A stretch of DNA of 64,000 nucleotides from Anas platyrhynchos (Eukaryota > Chordata > Aves > Anseriformes > Anatidae). This document shows, in pieces, positions 29,701 to 44,700 of the stretch. The translations under genes and the position numbers were made by a program. The DNA lies in assembly GCF_047663525.1 (NCBI RefSeq), contig NC_092602.1:9111501-9175500 (forward strand), read 5' to 3'. The notes under the pieces are model-generated. The model had not been told where the DNA came from and ran no database searches. It saw only the letters and a list, made by a program, of their open reading frames with translations. Numbering within the stretch: the first letter of the stretch is position 1; each line of letters begins with the position of its first letter.

Positions 29701-32700
29701 TGAGTGGCTTTCAAATTGTTAAGCAGTAACCTGGAACTGGATTTTAATAGTTCAGACTTAAGACTACCACCAAAGGAGTTAATTATGTATCAATGTTTTT
29801 TCTTGCACTCCTTGAGCTACAAGCAGTAAAAGAAGCTTCAACAGACAGTTCACCTATACAAGGCAATCATTTAATACCAGTATATAAAAAAGCACTTCTG
29901 TAAAACGTTCTTGAAGGTGCCTTCAACTATTTGTCCCATTTTATCTTTGTCCTTCCTTACCTTTCTGACACCCTCTTGTCTCTGAAAACTAAATACCTGT
30001 GCTAAATAATACCATATCCTATTTTAGCTATAGAAGTGGGCGATTCTGAGACTGAAATTTGAAGATTTCATTCAGTGTACCTGATGACATTTGCAAAAAT
30101 CTACCTGTAAATACATCCAGAACTCTCAGTTAATTATCTGTAGTTTACCCAGGCTATACTATCAGATTCATCAGGCTATGGATACGGGCACACCATTCAA
30201 ACATGATTTAGATTCAGCACCTAGGAGCACTGCACCTGTACTACACTCAGGGTAAGGCTGAGTCTGGAAATAGGTTATCTATTTTCATGAAGTACAGTGC
30301 CTGAGCTAACAAGCCCCCTAGCCCCAGAGGCAAATCCATGCACAGTCAACTCAGGTGTATCAGCATTATGCTCCTAATACTAGGAAGACTGAGGAGAGTA
30401 GGATGCAGAGATAATCTAATAGTTCTACACTGAATCAGTCTCAGCTCAAACACTGTTCATTAGCTCCAGCCCTGCTGGGGTGAACTCTCTCCTGCAGAAC
30501 CCCTCAGGCTCTCCAAACCATCCTTCCTAGCTGTCTAAATTACTGGCCTGGCCACAGCGCTGCTCAGACGCAGAGGTAGATGGAGTCTGGCACTAGGCTG
30601 CAGCTAATAAGCTCCAGGGAGTGCTGAGGAGGGAAACAAAGAGATTCCAGAGTAGTTCTATGCAGAACTAATAACTGTCTTCTCTTGGCTGAAGGTAATA
30701 AGGCTCAGTGAAGTCAAGCTGAATCTGTGAAGTGCAACTGAAATACCCCTGTAGAGCACTACCCAATGAATGCCACAGTACTGTATTATCTGGGTTTTGC
30801 CAACAACCAGGGTATCCCAGACTGCTACTCTGGATGGTGAAAAGCTGACTGCAATTCAGTTTCTAAGCTAAGGGAAAAAGTAAGGAAATAGCAATACACA
30901 GAAATATTCTGCTTCCACCATGGGAAACTTCTCAAGGAATTTTCTTGAAAAAGTCAATGAATGGGTAACTCCTTTCATCTAATAATGCTAAAGCATTACT
31001 GCCCAGACACACGTTTCTCAAGCATATTAGATTTTATAATGCGCTCATCTAAACAGAGCAGAAAATAGCCTTCAGACACAAAGAGAAGGACTGAATTAGT
31101 TCTTCACTCCATCGTCTTTGTTCAACAGATTAGATCTATTTGCATAAGCTGAATTTATATTTATTTCATAACATGAAGACAATAGAATTACTACTTTTCT
31201 GTCTGCAGTAAAAAAATCAAAGCAGGTATAAATCAAAATAATCAAATTTATCAATAACAAAACAGCCAAAACATCATAGCTCCAGGACCAAATTCAGGTA
31301 ACACCTCTGCCTTTCAAGGGACCACTAGCACTGCAGAAGCATAACTGGGGATAGACCACACCCTACGAATCTTTACTCTTGTGATTTAGAAGAAACAAAT
31401 AACCAAGTTTAACTGCAAAATTCAAAACTGAATTTTCATCCAAGACATTCTTTTAAATACTAAAGAGTATTTACCTATATTGAAAAGCGTGCAAACTTTA
31501 CATATTGGTTCTGTGATGTGAGCAACTGTAAATTTAGTAACAACTTTTTAAGATCACTACGATGAACATGGAATCTTACTTTTTTTTTTTTTAGCAGCAT
31601 CTGTAAAGTAACACTGCAGGTGTTACTTTACTGAGTTTACATGAACTAAGTTGCTCAGCTTTGCTGCCAGCTATCCACATCCATTTTGACATCTTTGATA
31701 ACACGTAGAAGGTATGTCAGAGCTTAGACCATTTACTAATTCTCATTTAAGATGTTTTTTATGGTACAAAGGTGGTTGTCCAAAGCCATCTCTTGCCTGA
31801 CAATAAGTCCCGTATATAAAGAATATAAATGTACAGGGGTTGGGGAAGCAAGCCTTAGCTATTCAGATTAAACCTACTAAAATGTTCACGTGTTTGGCAG
31901 CTAGAAGTAAAGTGGAATCTAAAGTGTATTTTTAACATGAAGACACTAGCAAGCGGAAAAAAAAAAAACTTAATCTAATACACTTTTAAGTTGTTCCCTG
32001 TTTTGAGATGGGTGTTGGCCAGATGATTTAGAGAGGTTCTTTCCAAGCTAAAGTATCCTACAATGCTAACACTTACATAGAATTTGAGAAGAGCACCATC
32101 TGAGTTGCAACACCAGGATCTTCTTCCCAAATACTCATGAGCAGTGTTCAGCAGCATGAGCGAAGAAGGTAGCATAGGTGTATCAGGACTCGCTGGAAGA
32201 GAGGAGTTAATAAATATTTTAGTAGAACAGAACTGAGTTAAAACCAACTTTTATTAAAACCAAGGCTTCATCTGGCAAAAAAAAAAAGAAAGTTTCATCT
32301 GAGATAAGAAAGTGACATTTGTATATCCCTCTACTCCCTTCAGTCAGCAAGGTAACTTACGGGTTTTCTATTTACACTCCAGAGCTAGATGGTTAGAAGA
32401 TCAGCTCCAATATGTAAAAGTGAATAACTAAATTACCTTCTTCTCCCTGGTTCTGCTGCTGCTGTTGGCAAAGGGACCGAAAAGCATCTTCCTCATGCTG
32501 GATGATCCTGTGTAGGATAATCCACGGAAGTACTGAGGAGACGTATGGCTCTTTTGGTTCTTCCTGGACTGCCATGCTGCAGTCGATGATCTAATAAAGA
32601 AGCATGCATTTCACACACAAAATGATACAAATTAAGAGTCAGGTGTGAGTCCTTCTCAAACAACCCAAAGATGGTAACGCATTCTATCCTAAGGAAATAA

Positions 32701-35700
32701 TCTAAAATTAAGTCTCAGTTTTTTGCAGTGAATAGGAGTAAGAAGTCCTATAAATAAGACCAGCTGGCATGGGGCAGGGTAGAATATGATTCCCCCCTAC
32801 CCTGACATTCTCTTGCATCTTTTTTTTTTCTTGAAAAACCCTTAGATTGGCCAGCACTTGCAAGCAACTCTACCATGTTCCTAAGGCTCATGAGATCTTT
32901 TTTTCTAGCCCAAAACATGTACAGCCAAGATAATACCATAACTTACAAACTGCAACCAAGACAGCTAAATCACCATTACAAACAGAGCATATGAAACTTG
33001 TTGTTCCCTGGGTTATTTTACTACCACTTGCTGATTACTTTAGTTAGCTTTGCATTTGAAAGTACCTACTGCTACAGATTCTAGAACAGGTGTGCTCAGT
33101 GCCTAACACACTGAAATGAAAATGAAGACTGAAGATAATGTTCATCTTCCTTTCTACCCCAACAAAAACATAACTCAAAATGTCACTGTGAACAGGTGGC
33201 AATTCAGACAGAAGCTACAATCACATCTAAGGCCTGCATCATGCAGTGCCTCTTTCCGAGTACAGGTGAACAGGTTACCTGAATCAGGTTGGTTGTTAAT
33301 CGAACAAGGCTTGGCGTTATAGAAGGATCTTTCAGGATGCTGCTGTCTGACGACAATGAACCATCTATTCCTGTGAGCAGTTGTGTTACCGTAGCAACCC
33401 ACTCTTCTTTAGCAGAGGCTGCTGTCATATTCATCATCTGCTGAATTGCTTCATTCAAGGCAACTTCTGAGCATTCAAAACATTGCTTGTAATCTTTCAG
33501 TTTGAGCAGGGAGTCCTAGGGAATGTAAATATGAACAAGTCTATTGTGAAGGGTTTATTTTAAAACATGAACACACAGCAGAGAAAAGCAATACACTGTG
33601 TAAAAGTAAGGTGCTTACTCTACTAAGTTTAAGAAAACACCTTCACATTATAGGACAACAGGAGGTGCATGGGCCCTGGACGATAAAACATACAAACAGG
33701 ATCTAAATTTCTGAATATCATCACTGAATCTTTCTGCTAGAATAAGAGAGGCATGAAATACAAATTTTCACGAAGGTGATGTCTACAGGCTTAATGAATT
33801 CTAACCATATGCAGTTTATGATCTTGTGCAACCATTTTACCATAACTTTATAAATATCAAAGCGGCAACTACAAGGCCAGCATTGTATCAACATCCTCCT
33901 GCTTCTTTATACTTTGCCAAGTTTGGGTAAATGAGATGGCATGGAAACTGTCAGATTTGGCTCAGTCCACCTAAAAATCAGTCCTTTTTTTTTTGTGCAG
34001 CCTTTTTTTCCCCCCCTTGAAAACCTGACAGGCTCAAACTATTCCAATAGCTGAGGTCACGCATACACTTATTTTCAGTGTCACATGAACTAAATCTATA
34101 GCCATTATACTGGATATATGTATTAACACTTTGTCATTCATGCAGGACAGGTACACTAGATCATAAAAATCATTTATATGCTACATAGCTTTTTAAGTTT
34201 CAGGTTCAGAACAGCTGTAAATCACCAACAGTCAACAATAACAAAAGCTGCAAGTATTCACAGCAGATGCAGATAACATGAATCCAGACGCTAGATGTTC
34301 CTGCAAATGATTCAAGTTTATTTGAATTTAGAATTTTTCTGGCCAGGCCATTTCAAATAGACATCAGACATCTTGTATCTTCAGTCACATCTTCAGTTAG
34401 CAAAAACTGACATACTTCTAATGACGTTGATAAAACTATGCTGTTCTGACCATTTACAGATTCGGTTCCATGTTCTGCTTTGTAAATAAGACTCATTAAC
34501 CATTAACATCCACTCTAGAAATCCTTGCATCCTGTTACAAGGACAAAACAAACCTGTAGGAGAAGCAGCTGTGCTGGTCTCTCTGGTATGGATGTTACAA
34601 ATTCCAGATGTTTTGCTCTTCCAAAACCATTAAAACATAAAGTCGGATGAAGCAGATGCACCACTGCATTATAATCCCCTGCCTCATACAGTCGCTGGAT
34701 CTCTTCCAAAGACTGGCATCTCTCCAGAGATTTTAGGTTCTTATCAATCTGTAAACATCACAGATAGCACAATCCAACCTTTGTCTTTACGTACATTTGA
34801 CTAGTGGCATTTTACCTAGCAGTTCAGCTGTAAAGCTATGTTAACTCTACAGTTACATCCAGGAACATAAAACAGGAAGAAAACACCTACTGTGTAACAC
34901 TTAACCTGTTCCACATATTTTAAATTATTACTTAGTACATGACTATAGTGCTATAATGACTATATTTTTTGTCTCAAATTCCCAAATCATGCATTTCTAC
35001 ACTGCAAATATACATCCATCAAATGGACTTCAAAGAGAAGTTGGCATAACCTGGGTTGGAGTTTATCTCCCAAAACAGCAACAGAAAGAATAGAAGATGG
35101 ACAACCTTTTATTTAAATATATATGCAAATTATTATGTGGAAAAAATTGACTGCTGAAGTAAGAAGCTCATTTAGCCATCAGTGAAAGTTATGTTCATAG
35201 AACAGAAAATAAAACATTGGTTTAATAATTTTTTGCCGCACCTAACAGTTGTTCTAATAGAAATAGGTTGCATAGAATCAATCTTAAGTTGTACAGGATA
35301 AACAGCTCTAAAAGGCATCTGCTTGAAAAGATGTTGGCCATAACATCATCATTAAACTATGAACCTGTTCCTTCACTCTTAGAAAAAAATCTAGAAAAGA
35401 TATGGTAATATTTCCATGACAAAAGAGCTAATTCATAGATGACCTTTGAAACTGGAAGAGGTAGAACACTGCAAGTCAATTCTTACCTCTTCTAAAGAAA
35501 CAACAGAATCAACATGTAGATTAGGTAAGCGTATTGTGATGCATTCATTGTCAGCCTTAGCTTGCATTGCAGTGGCGCTCTGTAGCATTTCAGTGCAGAT
35601 ATCATAGTTTTCAAGTGCCTGTTCCATGTCTCCCTACAGACACAGTACAGTGGGGAGAGAAAAAAAGAGAAAACACACAATGAACCTCAACAGTTTTGTC

Positions 35701-38700
35701 TGCAGCAAGGTTTTCCAAACACGTACAAAGTGTATAAATTCAGTGCAGGCACTGCCTGTTTGATTATTGCACATCCTCCCACATGAAAACAAATCCAAAC
35801 CAAACCAAAAAAAATAAATGCATCTTAGCAGTGACTTTCATAGGAGTTAAATCAGAGAAACAGAATTCAAGTTGCATGAATATGAAAGATTAATTTAGAT
35901 TGACTAAAATACCATTCTTTTAAGAACACAGAAGCATAAAACAGTGGAAATAATCCTTCCATTTGTACAAATCAAAACACTGAGTCAAGAAACATTCTTT
36001 CATTCTGCAAAGTGAATGCATTCCATTTGCTCTGTCCAACCGAAGTACATACTGAAGTTGAGTGGTCACAAATGAAATGAAATGCAAGCTGCACAGGCAG
36101 AAGATAACTCTGTATCTGAAGAAAAGATGGCAATAGCCCTAAAACAACTCTCATTTTCCAAATTAACTGCAGCATTTCTGGACAACATTACTTTTTAATT
36201 GCTGGGAGAAGTTTTATTTTTTAAATCACACATAAAACAAACCTGAAGTGCTAGAAAGCGAGCTTTCAGCCAATACACCCGAGTGACAAACTCCATCCAG
36301 CCTTCCTCAAATAAATCTCGCTGTGAGGATGCAAATGACAGCTGAAGAAGGTCTCCCAAGAAATGAATTCCTGGGAAGTCAGGACCAAACTTTCCATTGA
36401 CAGAGGCAGCAGGGCAATTCCGGGGAGCAACTGCAAATCAATTGTTTTACGATAAGGTTACTAGCATCCCATGAAAAGAGTCCCACATACAAATGTTTCA
36501 AAAGTACTGATCTACTTGAAGACAAACAATTGATAGACCTATAATACGCATCTTTCAGTTCTGTATTTTAAGAAAAGATAACTCCCAAATCCAGTGAATT
36601 CCTAGAAAAATTTCTTCATTTACCTATAGCATTTTTATTCTGAGGAAAGAAACACCTGACTCTCACCTGTAGAGCTCTTTCCTTTTGTCAGTAGCCACTG
36701 ATCTAATTGCAGTTCCATGCAGGAAAGGCTCATCAACATCATATCCTGCAAAAGAAGTGCAAAGATATTAAACAAATAATTCAGAATATGGTAGCAGCAC
36801 TGACATTTGAGTTGTAAAAATGTCATCATCTCCATGAGATTGAATATGTATTCTAGTCTTACCAGCTTATTAATGCTTGATGGATAAAGTTCAGAAGTAT
36901 GATAAAAATCATGTCACCATGGATATCTACCAGGTGGTTTTGTGCAGTGAAGAATATACTATTTGCTGATTACATTCACAGGGCTACAGATCTGTCTGTA
37001 AAATCTAGGTGCTTACGAAAAGTTTCAGAGGTCCATAGTGCATGTTACCAGAATAGCCCTTTGTAGCCTTAAAAACCCCAAACTTATTACACTCAGGATA
37101 GTTTAGAGAATGAGTTTAAAATACATTCAAGGATTAAAGTCACTGTCCTCATGGTTTCTCTTCTTTTAAATGGCATAACACGAAGTGTTACATACTAGCA
37201 AGATGTTATGCAATCATAGTGACAACCCAATAAACACATTTATAAACATTTAAATTTGTTCAGAAAAAGGGTATGTATACATGAAAATACACAGAAATAC
37301 AATAGTTACATACCAGATGTATACAAATTTTAACATCTGCTACATAATACTATGTTTTTGTTTTTTTAAACTAAATCAGTGGAGCACAGTTTTCAGAAAA
37401 ATCAGTAGAAACACTTGATATTAAATACATATTTATTTTACTTCCATTTGTCACTGTAGCTTGCTTCTAATATAGCCTGCATTTTTTTTTTTTTTTTTTT
37501 TTACTTTATTTAGAGCAGAAATGCTGACCCTCAAACAATGTGAACAAAACATAATTCTGTCATATCAGAAGCAAAGGGAGGGAAGGAAAAGAAAGAGCAA
37601 CAACAGAATAAACGAATAAAAACTATCTAACAGTATCTAACATACAAATTACATCTATATGCTTATATACGCACATGCTGTCTATATACAGAGTATTCTT
37701 GCATACAGTATCACACAGATATGTTCAGGAGCTCACGAACAAACAGTTACATGAGCTGCAGTAGGTATACCACAGTTTACGGAAGATGCAACGGCTAGCA
37801 CAAGCAGCTCCCCAGAAAGAGCTAAGGAAAGCCTGCAGCTAATTGCTGGATTTTGGTTAGGTACTTTCAGTGCACAGAGAGAAACATGTCGGCAACGAAA
37901 CAGAAAGTGTAATACAGAAAAATGTTGCATTACCTTGATATGCTGATTACTTGAGTCCCTCAGTAATGGATTGGGAAGACTACTGCTGTGCTTTCTCCAG
38001 CTATTATAGATGCTAAGGACCACCTCAGACAAGCCAGGAGGCCACTTCACCAGGAACTTTTGGCTGATGACTTTCAAATATCTCATCATGAGTTCCAAGA
38101 TCCCACCATTGTTTAGGTTATCCAGCAAGAATTCATGAACATCCTGTTTCTCTAGAAAGCACATAAACACAAAGCCAAACATGATTGAGGTCAAGACAAA
38201 CCATGATTTGAAACAAATTAGTTTCAACAGCATATTTTGCACTAAGCTTACAAAAAGGCCACAGCAGTCCTCCTGCACTGCATAAATGCGTAACTAAGTA
38301 TCCTAATATGCTTAAGTGGGAAACTCCATGCAATACAGCTCTTACACACAGTAAATAGTCTCCAAGACTTCAATAAAATTACATTACCAATCAACATAGC
38401 TCCTCGCCATGAAGTTATACTTTTTAAATAGCATATTTATTTGCATCTTTTAGATGTAAGATAGGAAAATACAGAAAATAAAGCATACAAGATGAAATAA
38501 ACAACAGAGAAAAGGTTGTTATAATGAAATCCTTACCAGATTCCATAAAAGTTGTAGAATCAAATGACATTCTATGTGGTCCAACATGCTGGAAATTCTC
38601 TTCTTTGATCTCTGACTGCACCTCATAGTTATTGAAAGGGTCTTCCTCCTCCTCTGGATCTAATTTTCTTAACCTGTATAAAAGCGGGGGGCAAAAAACA

Positions 38701-41700
38701 CTATACCAACAAAGTCATCATTCTTTATTTCACGAATAAACCAAACATAAGCATGGCACATTGTGTATATTTTAATTGTGAAAGCACAGTAACCGAAGCA
38801 CACTCAGATTTACATCCAGTTCCCAAATTTTGTCCAAACCAAGAACACCTTGTTTGTTGATCCTGCCCAATTTGACATTGTCTTCTAATTGTCTTCTAAA
38901 CCATTGTCTGCATTGTCTTCTAATTGTTTCACATTAACAAAAGCTTTCTAGTTTGTAAATTAGGTTGTAGTAGTTTTCACTAAAAACAGTTTTATTAAAT
39001 TTACGAGAAACTGCATTGCATGTCCTTTAAAAAATAGCATGGATATAGTGGTTTTAAGGTTGAGCCACATCAACCAACCTGAAGCCCAAACAGCCTCCTC
39101 TAATTAGCTCTTGATACTCCCAAGATGTAAGTTATTTCTGTACCATACCTGGAAGGAAGGAATTTCACCAATAGCTCCTGAAAGTCAACCTTCTCCTCTT
39201 TTTTACACTTAGTGTTTCGGACTCTAGCAGATCTCCGTTTTGCTGTTTCACCACTATCTTCTGTAATTCTCCTTCTCTTCACCCCTTTCTTGGATTTATC
39301 TCCTGCAGATATATCACCTGAAAACAGAATTAAAAAAAAAAAAGAAAGAAAGAAATACTGACAGATTAAACTGACAAAGAAGTGGATAACCTTTTTAGAA
39401 AAAAATAATGAGAAGGTACTCTAGAATAGAATACTCTATTTTCCTTCTGAAAACAGCATAAAATTTTTTAAAAAACAACAGAATATAAACTGGCTATGGT
39501 ATTTTGCTTAAAAATGCTGTTCTGAAGCAAAAAGCAGACTTCTTACTGAAAACTCTGCATTTAATTATTCATTAGAAATCATTATTTTAGTCTCAAGAAG
39601 CTTCTGCAATGAGAATCAGAGGAGTCTGCCTTTACCTCCAACACTACTTGTAAATTCCCATGAATATCAATACTGGTAATTCTTTGAGAGTTTTAGATAT
39701 GTAAATACATAATACAACTACACAATAAAATATTCAAACCTCTTGCTACAAGTTTCAAATAAATATAGCTGACAGCTTGGTTCTCTCAGGTCCTTAAAGT
39801 TACACATAAAAGCGGAATAACCAAGTCTTATCTTTTTATGCAACTGCTCATTCATTTCTAAGGAATCCAAGACTCTACACCATCAGCAGTTCGATATGCA
39901 ACACTGCTGGAAAGGAGATATGATTCTTCCTTTTTTCAGTCTGAGATTAGAAGCATAAGTCAATAGAACAAAAACAGGAGGGGTTAGATACTCCTGCACT
40001 GGTGTAACAATTAAAAACAAACCAACCTGACTCCCAGATCCATTAGATAGGAAAGAAGTCCACTGTCCTGAACACTCATCCCATGTCTGAGTTGCCAGTC
40101 AGTGATTTTCAGACAGTATAGGTGGCTTACCTTTTCCAGTGCAAACAGGTAACAGATAACTTTATTTGGTAGAAAAAAAGTGAAGTTGTGTTCTATGCTA
40201 TACACATGCTAAAAAGTTTCTGAATCCACCAACAAGCAGTTCAGAGACAGTATTTCCCAGTGTATTCTGTAGTGCTTTTCTGTAGCGCTTTTAGTACCCA
40301 GATAAGCTAGAAAAATCACGAATCTTAAACTGAAGTACCTTGCTCACCTACAGTAGCTCCTGGTTCCAATACATTCTGACTGTGGCTTGGAAAATTAGTT
40401 GTTGCTGGAGTATAAGATAACACAGGATCTGCAACTGTCACCACTGCACTAGTGCTGACAGGAGTTGGCTGAATAACACTGACAGGAGTAGAGGTAGGAG
40501 AAACAATCAAATGTTGAACCGGGTCTCGGTACTCTGACAGATCAATTCTCTTTCCCAGACTGGGTCGTGGAGGATCACATGTTGTGAGGTGGTGATACAT
40601 GGCAAGTAAAGCTTCTCCTAAACACTTCCATCTGCACATGAGAACACAACGGTATCATAACTTCACTAGTTCTTTCACATTATTTCTTAAATTGTATTTA
40701 CAAGCCTAATAGCATTCAACATTGTCTTTCCCTAATAATTAGAGGTAGCAAGAACAGCTTTTTCAGAAGAAGAATACATGTAATCTGAGAGTCAAAATCT
40801 GCTACACAGCTAGAGAGGCTGGAGAATATCTTCTAGTATTCTTGTCATGTGGACCATTGACTGTTCCAGGCCTGGAAGAGAGGTCCTTAATATCTTTGCT
40901 TCTTGAATGCACCACTATAAAACAAAGAACAAAATATGGCAACAGAGAAAAGTTTTCAGAGGAAACTGGTGCATCAGCTGAAGTAGGAAGGAAATGTCAG
41001 TCAGTGTGCCTAGTCTCAGAAAATGTCTTTCATGAATAAAAGATCTATGCAGTAGTTGCTGAGGAAATTAAATTACTCTGTACTGAACTGTGAAAAAAAG
41101 AAAGCAGTGTCAAAAGAAACATTTTCAGATTCTGCATTTAATCAACAACAGTAAAAAATCACCCTTATCTACAAGTAGACGTAGCTTCTCTGCAAGACAA
41201 CCTACATGCAGAGTCCATCAATGTTCCACGAAAATGTGCAATAAAAAATAACCCTTTATACATTAATAAAGAAGTATTTAACAACTTAATAGTATCCTTA
41301 TATCTTGCTGCAAATAAAGAACAGCAATTTGTTCACAAGTTTTCAGCATACCAATAGTAAAAAATGTTTTTTTAAAACCTAAACTTACTTTGAAGTTCTT
41401 GTACAAACTAGTCAAAAAAAAATCCAGTAATACAGCTGGAATGATTGCGAAATCATTCTCAGTTAAGATTTTTTAACATCAGTCTGAAGTTCTAATTCAA
41501 AGGTTGAAAGTTGATAGATATGTGGCTTACAATAAAATTGTAAGCAGACCAAAACAACCTACAGACTCATAAAATATGGAAGTATTCTTTTTTTTTTTTT
41601 TTTTTAAGCAACAAAAGCCTTCTGAATAAGCTTAAAGTGCAACACAGATGTCAGCATAAGTAGCTTCTGATAAACCTGTTAGAAACAGAAAATATGAAGA

Positions 41701-44700
41701 CCTACGTGAAGAAGGGAATTGGCTGGACCAGTCTGAGGTCTGGTTCTCTGTCTCGCACTAGCAAAGCCTGTCTTTTCTTACGTAGCTCCAGTGCTTCATC
41801 TATGATTCTTCCTGTTTCAGCTGCACTCACATTTACATTATGGATAGACATGTCACTGGGAAATATTAAGAAATGAAGAAAAAGGTTTGATTTTTTAAAA
41901 GACAGATTCATTTTATATTTTCCTATCATATAACAAAAATAAAGGGTTAAAACATGCATTAAAGAAACATTATTTTGCAAACCTTATAGCCTACAGTAAA
42001 AGTGTTCACCACCAGAAATCTCTGCTCTGTTAAAAATTAAGAAATAAGTTTAGATTGTCCTACTCTGTTTCCCAAATACTGAGGAATGAAAGGAAAGCGG
42101 TAGGTACTGTTTTCTTTCTTGAACAGTGGTAACTTAGAAATTCATGGTTCAGAAAAAAAAAAATGTACTGCTGAGAAACTCCTTTCATTCCAAAGTGCTA
42201 CTCTGAACAATTCACGTAACCACAAAAAAATTGGAGTTGAAAATCATCTTGTATATTGCAAGTCTAGGAATGAATTTTTGAAAGTTAAAAATAGTCCACT
42301 CTCTCAGAGATACCACAGTCCAGAAACAAAAGCCAAGTGGCTGAAAGCCTTGGCTTAATTCAGCATGCAATTAATTTTAATAGCCAGCCCTAAGATAGCT
42401 TAATAAATCAGGATCTCTTTAAGTAAACAGAACCTTCTGTGAAGTTATGCATTCTCTTCTAAATCTTCACTCTAAATACTCTGTTTTCACATTTCTGATG
42501 TTAGAATATAAAAGTTCAGTTACCTTGGGCAGATCCCATAAGTTTTATGGGCCTCTACTTTCTCCCTGACATGTTTAATTTAAAAGATAAGTGTTTAAAA
42601 GTGTCAGCAAGACACTGTTATAGCTTAAAGCATTATATCACACCAGCTTTTCTGAACTACCTGAGCCTAAAATTCACACTCCAAACTCAGCACTGACTCT
42701 AAGATGACACCCACCATTTGAGGAACATCCTTAAAGAATCTTTCCGGAGGCAAGGTTGCTCCTCAAAGATCTTCTCCTTCAGAACCAATCCTTTGCTGTA
42801 CAGACAATCTTTTTCCAAGGCTTTGCAGATAAAGTACAAACATGCTGACAGAGAAATGAAAATTGAATGGTCAATTGCTACTTTGGCTCACTCAAACGAT
42901 CCCATTTCCGGGCTTCATATACACCACTAAACTCCATCTGAACATGACATTTAGCAAAACCAATAGCTTTGTAATGTGTCAGATAACGACATGCATGAAA
43001 ATACAGTTAAAACAACCTATTAACCTCTTCTCAAGTATTACATTTAGGAAAAAAAAAAACCACATTAATTTTCTTTAAACACTTGCTGTACATTTTTTGT
43101 TAACTTTTAAGACTCCCAATCCTGCACAAACGGTATTAGAATTTTGTAAAGCACAAATGTTTACCATGTTCATGGTTATCAAATGTCTTCCACTACTGCA
43201 ATAAGCAGTGAATCCCACCCAGGCTTTTGCTCACATGTGAAACTACATACAGAGAATTCGGTTTTACAGCTTCCAGACTGACAGACAGCTCTTCTGGAGC
43301 AAAAGTGAATTTACAATACAGTTACTCTGAAAACAGTGAAGTGATTCTTTCTAAAAACTGAAAGACTATTTATTGACTGGTCTGGGCTACAGAAGACACA
43401 GTCCAAAGCTCAAAGTCAAAACATGACTTGCTAAGGATCAAATCCCGTTAGCCAAGCAAGTCACGGAAGACCTAACAGCTGACAGACTCTGGAGTAGAAA
43501 ATTCAAATACCCTTAATTCAGACCTCATTTATCATTGACAATATGTCCTGCAGTCCATATCAAACACTTAACATGTCAACAGCACATCCTTTGGTGAAAA
43601 ATAGCCCACTTGACACTTGATGGAACACAGAGGTCTGACAGTTTTCATTCCCCTTCCTCTTCCTCTTATACACCACTCGTGATTTTGTCTACTGAACTAA
43701 CAAACATGCTAGTTAGGTATTTGTTGCTGTTGTTTTTTGGTGGTGGTGTTTGTTTTTGTTTTAAAGAAAGATATTTTAACACCAAAAGCAGAGATCCAAC
43801 ACCAAAATACAGATCCACTCATATTTATTGATAAACACCATACCGGGCATTTATTTTTAGGATAACCAGAATTCATACAAATCATCACTTATCATGAAGG
43901 AAAAATCTTCACCACATCCTAACATACTGCACGCCTATGAGAAATATATTTATCTCATTTACAATTGCATTGTGTTACAATATTTTAACATGAAATTACA
44001 CATTTCTTCAGATTTTTTTTTAAAGGATTACTACTGTACTTACTTGTGTAGTCACTGAGTGTGTACAAGACTGTGATAAGGTTATCTAAACAAGGCCAGT
44101 GATCAGGATTACACCTGAGACCTTCTTCAAAAGCATGACGAGCCAAAGGTAGGCGGATGAGTTTTATTGCCACACGACCGATTTTATACCATAGGTTGAC
44201 ATCAGTAGAGTCTAGCATTACAGCCTAGAAAGCAGAACAGACAACATTGGTCACATTTCAGATGTGACATTGGTCACATGCATAACTGCTTGTTTACAGA
44301 AACCGTCCCTGCTTTAGTTTTACACTGAGACACTACTGGCTTGGGGACTGAATGGAGAGCATATAAAGTCAGAAAGCACACAGAACTCAGACCTATATAC
44401 AAACAAGGTGTGCTGAGACGGGTACACTTGTATTTTGGCAAGTTGTTGCAAACATCAAGGCACCAGTATTTTATTTCAGCTGTACTGTACCTCCAAATAA
44501 AACTCCATGGCTGTCTCTAAGTCATCCCTCTGTGCTGCCAGTTGTGCTAGGTTTTTATAGGTGGAATATTTTAACATCAAGCCTGGATGTTTCAGCCCTT
44601 CTTTCTCGTCACCAGAAAGAACTGCCTAGAAACAGTAAAATAAATACAACATGAGTATTAGGAATTAGTCAAACTAAAAATAGCAACAAAAAACTTGCCA

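Noticed and set aside
32393-32575. ATG-initiated reading of CABIN1 exon 17 as an independent short gene
   Set aside because: The frame is open through the acceptor and continues from exon 16 with the human residue order, so the ATG is internal.
37480-37520. AATAAA followed by a long A run on the minus strand, as in a processed retrocopy
   Set aside because: Only two bases separate the signal from the A run, and the sequence before it shows no coding or known repeat. It is more likely a plain homopolymer.
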